Positions 1 to 11,771 of a stretch of DNA of 64,000 nucleotides are shown here, in pieces. Origin of the DNA: Nonomuraea spiralis (GTDB lineage Bacteria; Actinomycetota; Actinomycetes; Streptosporangiales; Streptosporangiaceae). The stretch covers positions 134,481-198,480 of the forward strand of contig NZ_BMRC01000001.1 in assembly GCF_014648435.1 (NCBI RefSeq), read 5' to 3'. The notes beneath the pieces are model-generated. The model was given only the letters and a program-made list of their open reading frames with translations. It was not told the origin of the DNA and did not search any database. Position 1 is the first letter of the stretch; each line of letters opens with the position of its first letter. Position numbers and translations under genes: made by a program.

Positions 1-1164
1 CTGGCCGAGGCGGTGGGCGGGGCGTGGGAGCAGACGGCGCCGTACCGGTCGGTGGCGCCGTTCGCGGTGGCCGTCGCGGCGATCCTGTGGCTCCAGCGCA
101 AGGGCGCGCGGGCCAGGCGGGGCGGCACGGTCGAGGTGCGGTCGGCCGGGACCGCGTCCACGGAACCCGCGGAGCGGGTCCGGCCGCTGCCGCCCGGCGA
201 CCCGCGCTCGGTGCTGCGCGTGGTGCTCGGGCTGGTGGCGGGGGCGGGCGCGCTGGCGGTGCTCGTGCCCCTGGCCGTGGACGGCTACTGGGTACGCGTG
301 CTGACCTCCGCGGTCATCTTCGTGATCCCCGCCGCGGGCATCGCCCTGCTGTACGCGCGGCTCGGCCTCGTCTCGCTCGGCCAGGTGGCGCTGCTGGGCG
401 TCGGCGGCTGGGTGGCGCTGCGGCTGGCGTTCGCCACCGGATGGCCGTTCCCGCTGGTGGTGCTGGCGGCGGGCGCGGTGACGTGCCTGGTCGGCATCGT
501 GTACGGGCTGCCCGCGCTACGCCTGTCCGGCGTGGACCTGGCGCTGGTGACGCTCATGGCCGGGGGAGCGTTCCAGGTGGCGTTCTCGGCGACCGGGTTC
601 CCCGACGGCGGGTCCGGGTTCCTCGGCCGGGTGGCGGGCAGCGGGATGCAGCAGGCCATGCCGAGGCCCTCGATGGCGGCCTCCGACACCGGGTTCTTCC
701 GCCTCGCGGTCGTCTGCGCCGTGCTCGCGCTCATCCTCGTCGTGCTGCACCAGCGCGGGCGGCCGGGACGGGCGTGGGCGGCGATCAGGAGCGGCGAGGC
801 CGGCGCGCTGGCCGTCGGCGTGGCCCTGACCAGGTACAAGGTGTGGGCGTTCGCGCTGGCGGCGTTCGTCACGGGCACCGCCGGGGCGCTGCTGGCGGCC
901 AACACCGGGCGGCTGGACCCGATCTCGTTCCGGGCCTCGGACTCGGTGCTGCTGTTCGCCGTCGTCCTGGTCGGGGGCGCGTACGGGCTGACCGGCGTGG
1001 TGTTGTCCGGCGTCGTCGGCCAGGTCGTGCCCGCCGCCCTCGACGCCGCCGGGGTCAACGGCAACCTCATGCTCGTCGTGTTCGGCGCGGGCACCGTGCA
1101 CGCCCTGGTCACCGCGCCGCGCGGCATCGGCGGCCGGCTAGAGGACCTGCGGCGGCCCGCATGA
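1..1164 (+). CDS. livM: LivH-LivM fused branched-chain-type ABC permease, 5' partial
   Basis: This is a membrane permease of a Liv-type (HAAT family) ABC importer. The frame is open to the window edge, so the 5' end lies outside. The first ~35 residues (WEQTAPYRSVAPFAVAVAAILWL) match the usual C-terminal helix of LivH; the LivH at 30162 ends with a comparable YRGVLPFLVMVALLWW. A charged linker (RKGARARRGG to about residue 60) then leads into a complete LivM domain with 8-9 hydrophobic segments and the family stretch LGLVSLGQVALLGVGGW. I infer a single LivH-LivM polypeptide with most of LivH missing here. It overlaps the ATPase gene by 4 bp (ATGA), so it is translationally coupled. Substrate is unknown; the downstream catabolic genes suggest an aromatic or other organic acid rather than an amino acid. 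Confidence 0.85.
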   Translation: MAEAVGGAWEQTAPYRSVAPFAVAVAAILWLQRKGARARRGGTVEVRSAGTASTEPAERVRPLPPGDPRSVLRVVLGLVAGAGALAVLVPLAVDGYWVRVLTSAVIFVIPAAGIALLYARLGLVSLGQVALLGVGGWVALRLAFATGWPFPLVVLAAGAVTCLVGIVYGLPALRLSGVDLALVTLMAGGAFQVAFSATGFPDGGSGFLGRVAGSGMQQAMPRPSMAASDTGFFRLAVVCAVLALILVVLHQRGRPGRAWAAIRSGEAGALAVGVALTRYKVWAFALAAFVTGTAGALLAANTGRLDPISFRASDSVLLFAVVLVGGAYGLTGVVLSGVVGQVVPAALDAAGVNGNLMLVVFGAGTVHALVTAPRGIGGRLEDLRRPA

Positions 1165-1850
1165 GGCTGGAGATCGAGGACCTGCGGGTACGGTTCGGCG
1201 GCGTACGCCCGCTGGACGGCGTCACCCTGACCTTCGACTCCGGCCTGTGCGGGCTCATCGGGCCCAACGGTGCGGGCAAGACGACCCTGTTCAACGTCCT
1301 GTCCGGCTTCGTACGGCCGGTCTCCGGGCGGATCACCGCCGGCGGGACGGACCTGCTGGCGCTCGCGCCGCACCGGCGGGCCCGGTGGGGGCTGCGCCGC
1401 ACGTTCCAGCAGGAGCAGGTGGTCGCCGAGCTGAGCGCGGCCGGCAACCTGCGCCTGGCCGCCGACCACCTCGGCGGCCCGGACGAGGGACTGCTCGGGT
1501 TCTGCGGCCTGGAGGACCCGGCGCGGCCGGCGGGCGAGCTGACGCTGCTGGAGCGGCGGCGGCTCGAACTGGCCCGAGCGCTGGTCGGCACACCCAGGAT
1601 CGTGTTGCTCGACGAGCCGGCCGCCGGGTTGTCGGAGACCGAGTCGCGGGCGCTGGCCGAGGTGGTGGTGGCCGTACCGGAGAAGTTCGGCGCGCTCGTC
1701 GTGCTCATCGAGCACGACGTCGCCCTGGTCGGCGAGGTCTGCGCGACCACGGCCGTCCTGGACTTCGGCCGCCTGATCGCCGCCGGCCCGACCGCGGCGG
1801 TGCTGGCCGACGAGCGGGTGCGCGCCGCCTACCTGGGGGAGGCGCCGTGA
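1161..1850 (+). CDS. livG: LivG-type ABC transporter ATPase
   Basis: This is a cytoplasmic ATPase energising the preceding permease. Walker A (GPNGAGKT), Q-loop (RRTFQQEQ), Walker B (RIVLLDEPAAGL) and the H-loop (LIEHD) are all visible in 229 residues. The ABC signature is degenerate: GELTLLERRRLELARAL stands where LSGGQ is expected. The partner LivF at 1847 keeps LSGGQ, so the pair probably has one canonical and one degenerate catalytic site. The C-terminal AYLGEAP is typical of LivG. The ATG start overlaps the permease stop and the gene overlaps livF by 4 bp. At about 230 residues it is shorter than E. coli LivG (about 255). Confidence 0.9.
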   Translation: MRLEIEDLRVRFGGVRPLDGVTLTFDSGLCGLIGPNGAGKTTLFNVLSGFVRPVSGRITAGGTDLLALAPHRRARWGLRRTFQQEQVVAELSAAGNLRLAADHLGGPDEGLLGFCGLEDPARPAGELTLLERRRLELARALVGTPRIVLLDEPAAGLSETESRALAEVVVAVPEKFGALVVLIEHDVALVGEVCATTAVLDFGRLIAAGPTAAVLADERVRAAYLGEAP

Positions 1851-2533
1851 GCCTGGAGGTGCGCGGCCTGCGGGTGCGCAGGGGCGGGCGAGAGGTGCTG
1901 CACGACGTGGCGCTCGACGTGCCGCCCGGCGAGATCACCGCGCTGCTCGGCGCGAACGGCGCGGGCAAGAGCACGCTCGTGCTCGCCGTGGCCGGACTGC
2001 TGCCGGTCGCGGCGGGCGGCGTCACCGCCGACGGCGACCAGCTGACCGGCCTGCGTCCCGAACGTGTCCGGGCCCTGGGCGTCGCCGCCGTCCCCGAGGG
2101 GCACCGGGTGCTGCGCTCGCTCAGCGTGGCCGACAACCTGCGCGTGGCCGGACCCGACCCCGCGCCGGCCCTGGCGGCCTTCCCCGAGCTGGCCGAGCTG
2201 CGCGACCGGCAGGCCGGCACGCTGTCCGGCGGCCAGCAGCAGATGCTCGCCCTGGCCCAGGCCATCGCCGGCGCCCCGCGCTACCTGCTGGTGGACGAGC
2301 TGTCCTTCGGCCTGGCGCCCGCCGTCGTGGCCAGGCTCGTCCCCGCCCTGGCCGCGCTCGCCGAGGCCGGGATCGGGGTGCTGCTCATCGAGCAGTACAC
2401 CCGGCTCGCGCTGGAGCTGGCCACCCGCGTCCACGTGCTGGACCGGGGCCGCGTCGCCCTGCGCGGCACGCCGGACGAGCTGCGCGGCCGGCTGCGCTCG
2501 GCCTACCTGGGAGAGGGCGATGGAGACCTTTGA
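1847..2533 (+). CDS. livF: LivF-type ABC transporter ATPase
   Basis: This is the second ATPase of the Liv-type importer, 228 residues. Walker A is GANGAGKS, the signature is LSGGQQQMLALAQA, Walker B is RYLLVDELSFGLAP, and the H-loop position holds the LivF-typical IEQY instead of an H-D pair. The C-terminus is SAYLGEGDGDL. The start is a GTG overlapping the livG stop (GTGA). It overlaps the next gene, a GMC oxidoreductase, by 14 bp, so transport and catabolic genes form one transcription unit. No LivJ/K binding protein is visible here; it may lie upstream of the window. Confidence 0.9.
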   Translation: MSLEVRGLRVRRGGREVLHDVALDVPPGEITALLGANGAGKSTLVLAVAGLLPVAAGGVTADGDQLTGLRPERVRALGVAAVPEGHRVLRSLSVADNLRVAGPDPAPALAAFPELAELRDRQAGTLSGGQQQMLALAQAIAGAPRYLLVDELSFGLAPAVVARLVPALAALAEAGIGVLLIEQYTRLALELATRVHVLDRGRVALRGTPDELRGRLRSAYLGEGDGDL

Positions 2534-4007
2534 CGTCGTCGTGGTCGGCGCCGGCTCGGCGGGTGCCGCCGTGGCGCGCCGGCTGGCCGACGACGACGCG
2601 CTGCGCGTGTTGCTGCTGGAGGCGGGCGGCCCCGACGTCAACCCTGACATCCACGACCCCGGCGGGGTGTTCCGGTTGTGGGGCGGCCCCGAGGACTACG
2701 ACTACCGCGTCGCGCCCCAGACCCGGCTCGGCGGGCGGCGGCCGCACTGGCCGCGCGGGAAGGTGCTGGGCGGCTCGTCCTCGCTCAACGGCATGATCTT
2801 CGTCAGGGGCGCGCCGGCCGACTACGACGCCTGGGGCCCTGGCTGGTCGTACCCCGAGGTGTTGCCGTACTTCAAGCGGCTGGAGGACTTCGACCGGGGA
2901 GCCGGTGACTACCACGGCGCGGGCGGGCCCGTACGGGTGATCGCCGATTACGCGCCGCACCAGGTCAACGCGGCGATCGTGGCCGCGGCGGTCGAGCAGG
3001 GCATGCCGTTCAACCCCGACTGCAACGCCGAACGGCCCGACGGCGCCGGGTTCTGCCAGCTCACGATCCGGCACGGCCGCCGGCACAGCACGGCCGACGC
3101 GTACCTGCGCCCGCGCTGCGACCGGCCCGTCCTGGAGATCCGCACCCGGGCCCGCGCCCGCCGGCTGATCATGCGCGGCCGCCGGTGCGTCGGCGTCGAG
3201 TACGCCCAGGACGGGCGGCTGCACCGCGTCGAGGCCGCCCACCAGGTCGTGGTCAGCGCCGGGACCGTCGAGTCGCCGCGCCTGCTCCTGCTGAGCGGCC
3301 TGGGCGACGCCGCCGGGCTGCGACGGCACGGCCTGGCCGTGGTGGAGGACCTGCCCGGCGTGGGACGCAACCTGCACGACCACGCGCTGGTCCCGGTGAT
3401 CGTGGCCGCGCGCCGTCCGGTGCCGCCCGCGCTGCCCGGCCTGCAGCCCATGCACAGCCAGCTCTTCTGGCGCAGCCGTCCCGGACTGCCCGGCCCCGAC
3501 GTGCAGCCGCTGTTCTTCCACATCCCCCTGTACGACGAGGACATGACCGGCCCGGACGACGCCTTCACCCTCATGGCCGGGATCGTCCGGCCGGAGAGCA
3601 GGGGCCACCTGGCGCTGACCTCGGCCGACCCCGACGCACCCCTGCACATCGACCCGGCCTACCTGCGGGCGTCCGCCGACCGCGCGTGCATGCTCGCGGC
3701 CGTCGAGCTGTGCCGGGAACTGACCCACGCCGCCGCCCTGCGTGAATGGGCGGGACCGGAGCTCTACCCCGGTGACCGTGAACTGTCCGAGCACATAGAG
3801 AGGACCTTGGTGACCTACCACCATCAGGTCGGGACCTGCGCCATGGGGACCGTCGTGGACCAGCGGCTCAGAGTCCACGGCATCGACGGGCTGCGCGTCG
3901 CCGACGCCTCGGTGATGCCCGCCGTCACGTCAGGGAACACGAACGCGCCCGCCATCATGATCGGGGAGCGGTGCGCGGACATGGTGCGAGAGGAGATCGG
4001 CTCATGA
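2520..4007 (+). CDS. GMC-family FAD-dependent oxidoreductase (choline dehydrogenase-like)
   Basis: This is a flavoprotein alcohol dehydrogenase/oxidase of 495 residues. The N-terminal FAD-binding motif is VVVGAGSAGAAVARRL; the GMC signature region RGKVLGGSSSLNGMIFVRG is present, as is the C-terminal block YHHQVGTCAMG...SVMPAVTSGNTNAPAIMIGE, which holds the catalytic His and the second His/Asn position. The likely reaction is oxidation of a primary alcohol to an aldehyde, which the aldehyde dehydrogenase encoded immediately downstream (4-bp overlap) could oxidise to the acid, as in BetA/BetB-type pairs. The ATG at 2520 starts directly with the FAD motif. The true substrate cannot be read from sequence. 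Confidence 0.88.
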   Translation: METFDVVVVGAGSAGAAVARRLADDDALRVLLLEAGGPDVNPDIHDPGGVFRLWGGPEDYDYRVAPQTRLGGRRPHWPRGKVLGGSSSLNGMIFVRGAPADYDAWGPGWSYPEVLPYFKRLEDFDRGAGDYHGAGGPVRVIADYAPHQVNAAIVAAAVEQGMPFNPDCNAERPDGAGFCQLTIRHGRRHSTADAYLRPRCDRPVLEIRTRARARRLIMRGRRCVGVEYAQDGRLHRVEAAHQVVVSAGTVESPRLLLLSGLGDAAGLRRHGLAVVEDLPGVGRNLHDHALVPVIVAARRPVPPALPGLQPMHSQLFWRSRPGLPGPDVQPLFFHIPLYDEDMTGPDDAFTLMAGIVRPESRGHLALTSADPDAPLHIDPAYLRASADRACMLAAVELCRELTHAAALREWAGPELYPGDRELSEHIERTLVTYHHQVGTCAMGTVVDQRLRVHGIDGLRVADASVMPAVTSGNTNAPAIMIGERCADMVREEIGS

Positions 4008-5440
4008 CCGGCCTGTACATCGGCGGAGCCTGGGGCCCGGCCGCGGACGGCGCGACGTTCGCCACGCTGGACCCGGCCGAGGCCACCGTCATCACCGAGT
4101 GCGCCGAGGCGGGCCCGGCCGACGTGGACCGCGCGGTGACGGCCGCCAGGGCCGCGCTCGACGATCCGGCCTGGGCGCAGCTGCCCGCCGCCGCCCGCGC
4201 CAGGCTGCTGTGGAAGGTGGCCGACCTGGTGGAGGAGCACGCCGACGAGCTGGCCGAGCTGGAGACCAGGGACAACGGCCAGCCGCTCGCGGTGGCGAGG
4301 AACGTGACAGTCCCCGGCACTGCCGAACATTTCCGATATTTCGCAGGATGGTGTACGAAAATCGAGGGCTCGGTGTTGCCCGTCTCGTACCCCGACACGC
4401 TCCACTACACCCGGCGCGAGCCCGTCGGCGTGTGCGCGCTCATCACCCCGTGGAACTTCCCGCTGATGATCGCGGCCTGGAAGCTGGCCCCCGCGCTGGC
4501 CTGCGGCAACACGGTCGTCCTGAAGCCCGCCGAGCAGACCCCGCTGACCACGGTCCGGCTGGTGGAGCTGATGGAGCTGGCGGGGTTCCCGCCCGGCGTG
4601 GTCAACCTGCTGACCGGCGGCGCGGAGACCGGCGCGGCCCTGGCCGGGCACGCGGGCGTGGACAAGATCTCCTTCACCGGCTCGACCGCGGTCGGCCGCT
4701 CGCTCGTGCACGCCTCCGCGGGCGACCTCAAACGCCTGACGCTGGAGCTGGGCGGCAAGGCCCCGAGCATCATCGCCGCCGACGCCGACATCGACGCCGC
4801 CGTGGCGGGCAACGTCCAGGGCGCGCTGTTCAACAGCGGGCAGGTCTGCGCCGCGTACTCGCGTTTCTACGTGGACCGCAAGCGGGCCGACGAGTTCACC
4901 TCGAAGATGGCCGCCGCGGCCGCCGCGCTCAAGGTCGGACCCGGTCTCGACCCCGCCACGGACCTCGGCCCGCTCATCAGCGAGGAGCACCTGATGAGCG
5001 TCGACGCCCACGTCCGCAGCGCGCTGTACGATGGCGCGCAACTCGTCACCGGAGGCAGACGCGCCGACGGCCCCGGCTTCTTCTACCAGCCGACCGTGTT
5101 CGCCGAGGTGACCGACACCATGGCCGTGGCCCGCGAGGAGGTGTTCGGGCCCGTCATCCCGGTGCTGGCCTACGACGACCCCGAGGAGATCGTCGGCCGT
5201 GCCAACGGACTGGAGTACGGCCTGGCCGCCTCCATCTGGACCAACGACCTGTCGACCGCCCACCGCCTGGCCGCCCGGATCAGGGCGGGAGCGGTGTTCA
5301 TCAACATGATCCACGTGCCCGACGCCGCCACCACGTGGGGCGGCTACAAGGCCAGCGGGTGGGGCAGGGAGATGGGCCCGTACGCCATCGACGCCTACAC
5401 CGAGGTCAAGGGCGTCTGGACACACCTGGGGAGGGTGTGA
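4004..5440 (+). CDS. NAD(P)-dependent aldehyde dehydrogenase
   Basis: This is an ALDH superfamily enzyme of 478 residues, a normal length. Visible are the NAD-binding region TPWNFPLMIAAWKLAPALACGN, the FTGSTAVGR turn, the general-base Glu in LELGGKAP and the nucleophilic Cys in FNSGQVCAAYSR. It sits between a GMC alcohol oxidoreductase (4-bp overlap) and an extradiol dioxygenase (1-bp overlap). Two roles are possible. It may oxidise the aldehyde made by the GMC enzyme, or it may act as a semialdehyde dehydrogenase on the ring-cleavage product, as HpaE does after HpaD in homoprotocatechuate catabolism. The sequence does not decide between them. Confidence 0.9.
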   Translation: MTGLYIGGAWGPAADGATFATLDPAEATVITECAEAGPADVDRAVTAARAALDDPAWAQLPAAARARLLWKVADLVEEHADELAELETRDNGQPLAVARNVTVPGTAEHFRYFAGWCTKIEGSVLPVSYPDTLHYTRREPVGVCALITPWNFPLMIAAWKLAPALACGNTVVLKPAEQTPLTTVRLVELMELAGFPPGVVNLLTGGAETGAALAGHAGVDKISFTGSTAVGRSLVHASAGDLKRLTLELGGKAPSIIAADADIDAAVAGNVQGALFNSGQVCAAYSRFYVDRKRADEFTSKMAAAAAALKVGPGLDPATDLGPLISEEHLMSVDAHVRSALYDGAQLVTGGRRADGPGFFYQPTVFAEVTDTMAVAREEVFGPVIPVLAYDDPEEIVGRANGLEYGLAASIWTNDLSTAHRLAARIRAGAVFINMIHVPDAATTWGGYKASGWGREMGPYAIDAYTEVKGVWTHLGRV

Positions 5441-6300
5441 TGGGAGAGCTCGTCCTGGCAGCCAAGATCACGCATGTGCCGTCGATCTGGTTGTCGATCC
5501 AGCCGGGCCGGCACTTCGGCATCCGCCGGCCCGCCGAGCTGGCCCTGACCGAGATCGGCAGGCGGGCGCGCGAGCTGGGGGCGGACACGTTCCTGATCGC
5601 CGACACCCACTGGATGAACAGCATCGGCTTCCACCTCAACGGCAAGGAGCGCCACCGCGACTCCTACGCCAGCCACGAGCTGCCGCACTTCATCCACGAC
5701 CTGGACTACGACTACCCGGGCGACCCGGAGCTGGCCGAGCAACTCCGCGCCGAGATCGTCGCGGGCGGTCAGAAGGCGCTCGTGCACACCTACCGAGACC
5801 TGGGCCTGGAGTACGCGACGCTGGTCCCGATGCACTTCATGAACGAGGACTCCGCCGTACGGGTGTTGCCGATCGGCTGCAACATCTACTCCTCCATTGA
5901 CGAGAACCGGCGCATCGGCGAGGCCCTGCTGCGCGGCATCCAGCGCAGCGAGCGCAAGGTCGCCTTCCTGGCCAGCGGCTCGCTCTCGCACGCCTTCCCG
6001 CCGAACGAGACCGCCGAGTCGCTGCTCAACGAGGTCAGCAGCCCGCTCAACCGGAAGATCGACATGGCCGTGCTGGACATGTGGGCCGAGGGGCGCATCG
6101 AGGAGTTCCTGGACATGTTGCCCGACTACAACGCCCGGTGCACGGGCGAGGGCGCGATGGCGGACACGGCGATGTTGTTCGGGCTGCTGGGGTGGCGGTC
6201 GTACAAGGGGAGGGGGGAGCAGCTCTGTCCGTACTTCGGCTCGACCGGAACCGGCCAGGTCGTCGTGGACTTTCCCGTGCCCGCGTACGATAAGATCTGA
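5440..6300 (+). CDS. Class III (LigB-type) extradiol ring-cleavage dioxygenase, HpaD/HpcB-like
   Basis: This is an Fe(II) extradiol dioxygenase of 286 residues, closely resembling E. coli-type 3,4-dihydroxyphenylacetate 2,3-dioxygenase (HpcB/HpaD) along its whole length. The shared start is MG-LALAAKITHVPS, followed by DTHW, SHELPHFI, EYATLVPMHFMNED, LASGSLSHAF and GEGAM. The expected iron ligands are His12, His57 and Glu237, and His184 is the likely acid/base residue. It opens a catechol ring next to the hydroxyl pair with O2. It follows the aldehyde dehydrogenase with a 1-bp overlap. The rest of the homoprotocatechuate route (HpaF, G, H, I) is not in the window, so the substrate may be another catechol. 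Confidence 0.9.
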   Translation: MGELVLAAKITHVPSIWLSIQPGRHFGIRRPAELALTEIGRRARELGADTFLIADTHWMNSIGFHLNGKERHRDSYASHELPHFIHDLDYDYPGDPELAEQLRAEIVAGGQKALVHTYRDLGLEYATLVPMHFMNEDSAVRVLPIGCNIYSSIDENRRIGEALLRGIQRSERKVAFLASGSLSHAFPPNETAESLLNEVSSPLNRKIDMAVLDMWAEGRIEEFLDMLPDYNARCTGEGAMADTAMLFGLLGWRSYKGRGEQLCPYFGSTGTGQVVVDFPVPAYDKI

Positions 6301-6302
6301 AA

Positions 6303-6319
6303 TCATATGTGAAATATGA
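6303..6319. promoter_or_regulatory. AT-rich inverted repeat, candidate GntR operator
   Basis: The short AT-rich gap after the dioxygenase holds a perfect inverted repeat, TCATAT-N5-ATATGA. It is striking in this GC-rich DNA and sits just before the hydrolase and GntR genes. Local GntR proteins often bind such sites; binding here is an inference. The right arm also contains an upstream ATG (6316) in frame with the hydrolase. Confidence 0.5.
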
Positions 6320-6333
6320 CAGACGGAGGTTCT

Positions 6334-7041
6334 ATGGCGGGGCTGTTCTCCCGGCGGCTCGACCCCCGCCCGCCCGGCGGTCCCGTCGTCGTCCTGCTCC
6401 ACGGCTTCGGCTCCGACGGGCAGCGCGACTGGCTCGACACCGGGACCGCCGCGATGCTGGCCGCCTTCGGCCACACGGTGATCGTGCCCGACCTGCCCGG
6501 ACACGGGTCCAGCCCCGATCCCGCGACGGCCGCCGAGGCGCACGCGCCGGCGATCGCGCGGGCCGTGCTCGACGTGCTCGACGGCGTGGAACGCTTCGAC
6601 CTGGTCGGCTACTCGCTCGGTGCCAGGATCGCCTGGGAGCTGCCCGCCCTGGCCGGCGACCGGCTCGGCCGCTGCGTGCTCGGCGGCCTCGCGCCCGGCG
6701 AGCCGTTCGCCGGCGTCGACGTCGCGGCGCTGCGCCGGGCCGTGACGTACGGGGAGCAGCCCTCCGACCCTTTCACCGCGATGATCGCGGGCCTGGCCCG
6801 CACACCCGGCCGCGCCCTGTGCGTGGAAGGGCTGCGTGAGACGCCTTTCACGGCACGCTCGTGGTCGGGAAAGCTGCCGCCCGTGTTCGTCGTCGGGCAA
6901 GATGATGGGATGACAGCGGGCATCGAGCATATTGTCGAGCTGACTCCGGGGGCGGAGCTGGTGAGAGTTCCGGGTGGTCACGTCGAAGCTCTGGCGGGCG
7001 CGGGCCTGCGCGAGGCCGTCGTGAAGGTCCTGCAGGGGTGA
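6334..7041 (+). CDS. Alpha/beta hydrolase
   Basis: This is a serine hydrolase of 235 residues with the alpha/beta fold. The oxyanion-hole motif is LLHGFGSDG, the nucleophile elbow is GYSLG (Ser94), the acid is in GQDDG (Asp190 or 191) and the catalytic His is in PGGHVEAL (His216). I start it at ATG 6334 because GGAGG (6325-6329) lies just before; an in-frame ATG at 6316 would add six residues. Behind an extradiol dioxygenase it is a natural candidate for a meta-cleavage product (C-C bond) hydrolase or for an ester or lactone step. It overlaps the GntR gene by 1 bp. Confidence 0.82.
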   Translation: MAGLFSRRLDPRPPGGPVVVLLHGFGSDGQRDWLDTGTAAMLAAFGHTVIVPDLPGHGSSPDPATAAEAHAPAIARAVLDVLDGVERFDLVGYSLGARIAWELPALAGDRLGRCVLGGLAPGEPFAGVDVAALRRAVTYGEQPSDPFTAMIAGLARTPGRALCVEGLRETPFTARSWSGKLPPVFVVGQDDGMTAGIEHIVELTPGAELVRVPGGHVEALAGAGLREAVVKVLQG

Positions 7042-7733
7042 TGGTGAGCAGCACGAGAAAACCGGCCCAGGCCAAGCGGCCCAAGGGCTCCAAGGCCGAG
7101 ATCAGCTACGACCTGCTGCGGGCCCGCATCCTCGACGGCACGTACGGCCCCGGCTACCGGCTGGTCATGGACCAGCTCGCCAGGGAGACCGGCGTGAGCA
7201 CGATCCCGCTGCGCGAGGCCGTGCGCCGCCTCCAGTCCGACGGGCTGGTCGAGGTCGTGCGCAACATCGGGGCCCGGGTCGCCGTCTTCGACTCCGTACA
7301 GGTCGAGCACACCCTCAACGTGCTGGCCCGGCTGGAGGGCTACGCCACGGCCATCTGCGCCCCCCACATGGACGCGGCCAAGATCCAGGAGTCGCGCGAG
7401 ATCAACGAGCGGATGAAGGAGGCGCTGGAGGAGTTCGACCCCACCTCCTTCACCGCGCTCAACCGCGAGTTCCACTTCTCGCTCTACCGCCACTGCCCCG
7501 ACGAGCACCTCAACGCCCTGCTGGAGTCGGAGTGGGCGCGGCTCGACCACATGCGCCGCTCCAGCTTCACGTACGTGCCGGGGCGGGCGCGCAAGTCGGT
7601 GGAGGAGCATGACCGCCTGCTGGGCCTGATCGAGAACGACGCCGAGGCCGGGGTGATCGAGCAGGCCGCCCGCAACCACAAGATCGCCACCGCCGACGCC
7701 CTGCACACCGCCCAGGTCTCCCGCCAGCACTGA
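7041..7733 (+). CDS. GntR-family (FCD-type) transcriptional regulator
   Basis: The protein has 230 residues: an N-terminal winged helix (about 18-80, SYDLLRARILDGTYGPG...LREAVRRLQSDGLV) and an all-helical FCD effector domain with the usual polar metal or acid-binding positions (FHFSLYRHC, EEHDRLLGLI). Such regulators are usually repressors released by the pathway's carboxylate substrate. It is the last gene of the import and ring-cleavage operon (ATG overlapping the hydrolase stop; GTG at 7038 is an alternative start). It is the likely controller of that operon, perhaps through the inverted repeat at 6303-6319. Confidence 0.88.
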   Translation: MVSSTRKPAQAKRPKGSKAEISYDLLRARILDGTYGPGYRLVMDQLARETGVSTIPLREAVRRLQSDGLVEVVRNIGARVAVFDSVQVEHTLNVLARLEGYATAICAPHMDAAKIQESREINERMKEALEEFDPTSFTALNREFHFSLYRHCPDEHLNALLESEWARLDHMRRSSFTYVPGRARKSVEEHDRLLGLIENDAEAGVIEQAARNHKIATADALHTAQVSRQH

Positions 7734-10586
<2,853 letters not shown>

Positions 10587-10655
10587 CGCGCCTTCCCTGG
10601 CCGCCGCCGCGCGGCCCGGGGCGTGGCGCGCGGACGCCACGGGTACGGACCGAAG

Positions 10656-11771
10656 ATGATGATCGACGAGCGGGACGGCGCGGACGTCACGCCCGCCACC
10701 GACTGGCTGCTCGGCCCGGTGTCCCGCGAGGAGTTCCTGCGGGGCCACCGGGAGCGGCGGCATCTCCTGCTGCGCAGGCGGTCGCCCGGCCACTACCGCG
10801 AGCTGTTCTCGCTGGCCCGCTTCGACGAGCTCCTGTCCGGCTCCGGCCTGCACGCCGGGGCCGTGCGCGTGGTCCGTGACGGCCGCGCCGACGGCGGCGC
10901 GGCCGGGCTGGAGGAGCTCTACGCCCGCTACCGCGACGGCTCGACCCTGATCATGCCCTCGGTCCACGAACGCTGGCCGCCGCTGCGGGAGCTGTGCCGC
11001 CGGCTGGCGGGCGAGTTCAGCGCGGAGTGCCGGGTCAACGCCTACCTCACACCGCCGCGGGCGCGCGGCTTCGACGTCCACCACGACTCCCACGACGTGT
11101 TCGTGTTGCAGGTGGCCGGGTCCAAACGCTGGAGACTTCATGAGGACGCCCGCCAGGAGTTCGACCTGTGCGAGGGGGACCTGCTCTACCTGCCGCGCGG
11201 CCTGCCGCACGAGGCCGCCTCGGCGCACGGCGCGTCCCTGCACCTGAGCGTCGGCGTCCATCCCCTCACCTGGGCCGACGTGCTGCTGGCCGGGTGCGAG
11301 GCGGCCGTCGCCGCCGACCCCGCCTTCCAGGAGCCGCTGCCCTTCGGCTTCGCCCGTACGACCGGCGGCCGGGCCGCCACGCGGGAGCGCGTCCGGGAGC
11401 TGACCGCCCGCCTGGGAGCCGCCCTCACCCCCGACAGGCTGGCCGACGACGCCGTGGACATGGCGCTGCTCGCCGAGGGCGACCGGCTGGGCGGCCACCT
11501 GCTCGACCTCGCGGGCCTGGCCCGACTCGACGCGGGCACCGCCGTACGGCGCCGCCCCGGCCTGCGCTGGGAGACCAGACGGGACGCCGGCACGCTGGTC
11601 CTCGCCTTCCACGGCAAACGGCTGAGCCTCCCGGCCCGGCACGAGGCGGCCTTCCTGCGCATGGCGGACGGCGAGCCCTTCACGGCGGCCGGCCTGCCCG
11701 GGGAGGACGGCCTCGCCCTCGTACGCCGCCTGGTCGAGGAGGGTTTCCTGACCCTCGCGGCGTCAGGCTGA
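10656..11771 (+). CDS. JmjC/cupin (ROXA/YcfD-like, cupin_4) oxygenase
   Basis: The protein has 371 residues. The N-terminal half is a JmjC-type cupin: SAECRVNAYLTPPRARGFDVHHDSHDVFVLQVAGSKRWRLH carries the H-x-D iron-binding motif (HHDSHD), and GDLLYLPRGLPHEAAS carries the distal His. The C-terminal half resembles the dimerisation and winged-helix part of YcfD/RoxA-type protein hydroxylases, which use 2-oxoglutarate and Fe(II) to hydroxylate ribosomal proteins or peptides. It ends convergently, overlapping the methyltransferase by 9 bp. It faces an operon with a small peptide gene, so a peptide substrate is possible. ATG 10656 is chosen; GTG 10623 would add 11 residues. Confidence 0.8.
   Translation: MMIDERDGADVTPATDWLLGPVSREEFLRGHRERRHLLLRRRSPGHYRELFSLARFDELLSGSGLHAGAVRVVRDGRADGGAAGLEELYARYRDGSTLIMPSVHERWPPLRELCRRLAGEFSAECRVNAYLTPPRARGFDVHHDSHDVFVLQVAGSKRWRLHEDARQEFDLCEGDLLYLPRGLPHEAASAHGASLHLSVGVHPLTWADVLLAGCEAAVAADPAFQEPLPFGFARTTGGRAATRERVRELTARLGAALTPDRLADDAVDMALLAEGDRLGGHLLDLAGLARLDAGTAVRRRPGLRWETRRDAGTLVLAFHGKRLSLPARHEAAFLRMADGEPFTAAGLPGEDGLALVRRLVEEGFLTLAASG

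Noticed and set aside
5395..6981. Long minus-strand ORFs opposite the dioxygenase/hydrolase genes and similar shadows throughout
   Set aside because: They are rich in Arg, Gly, Pro and Ala, have no motif, and lie antisense to genes with clear family motifs; this is usual in DNA of this GC content.
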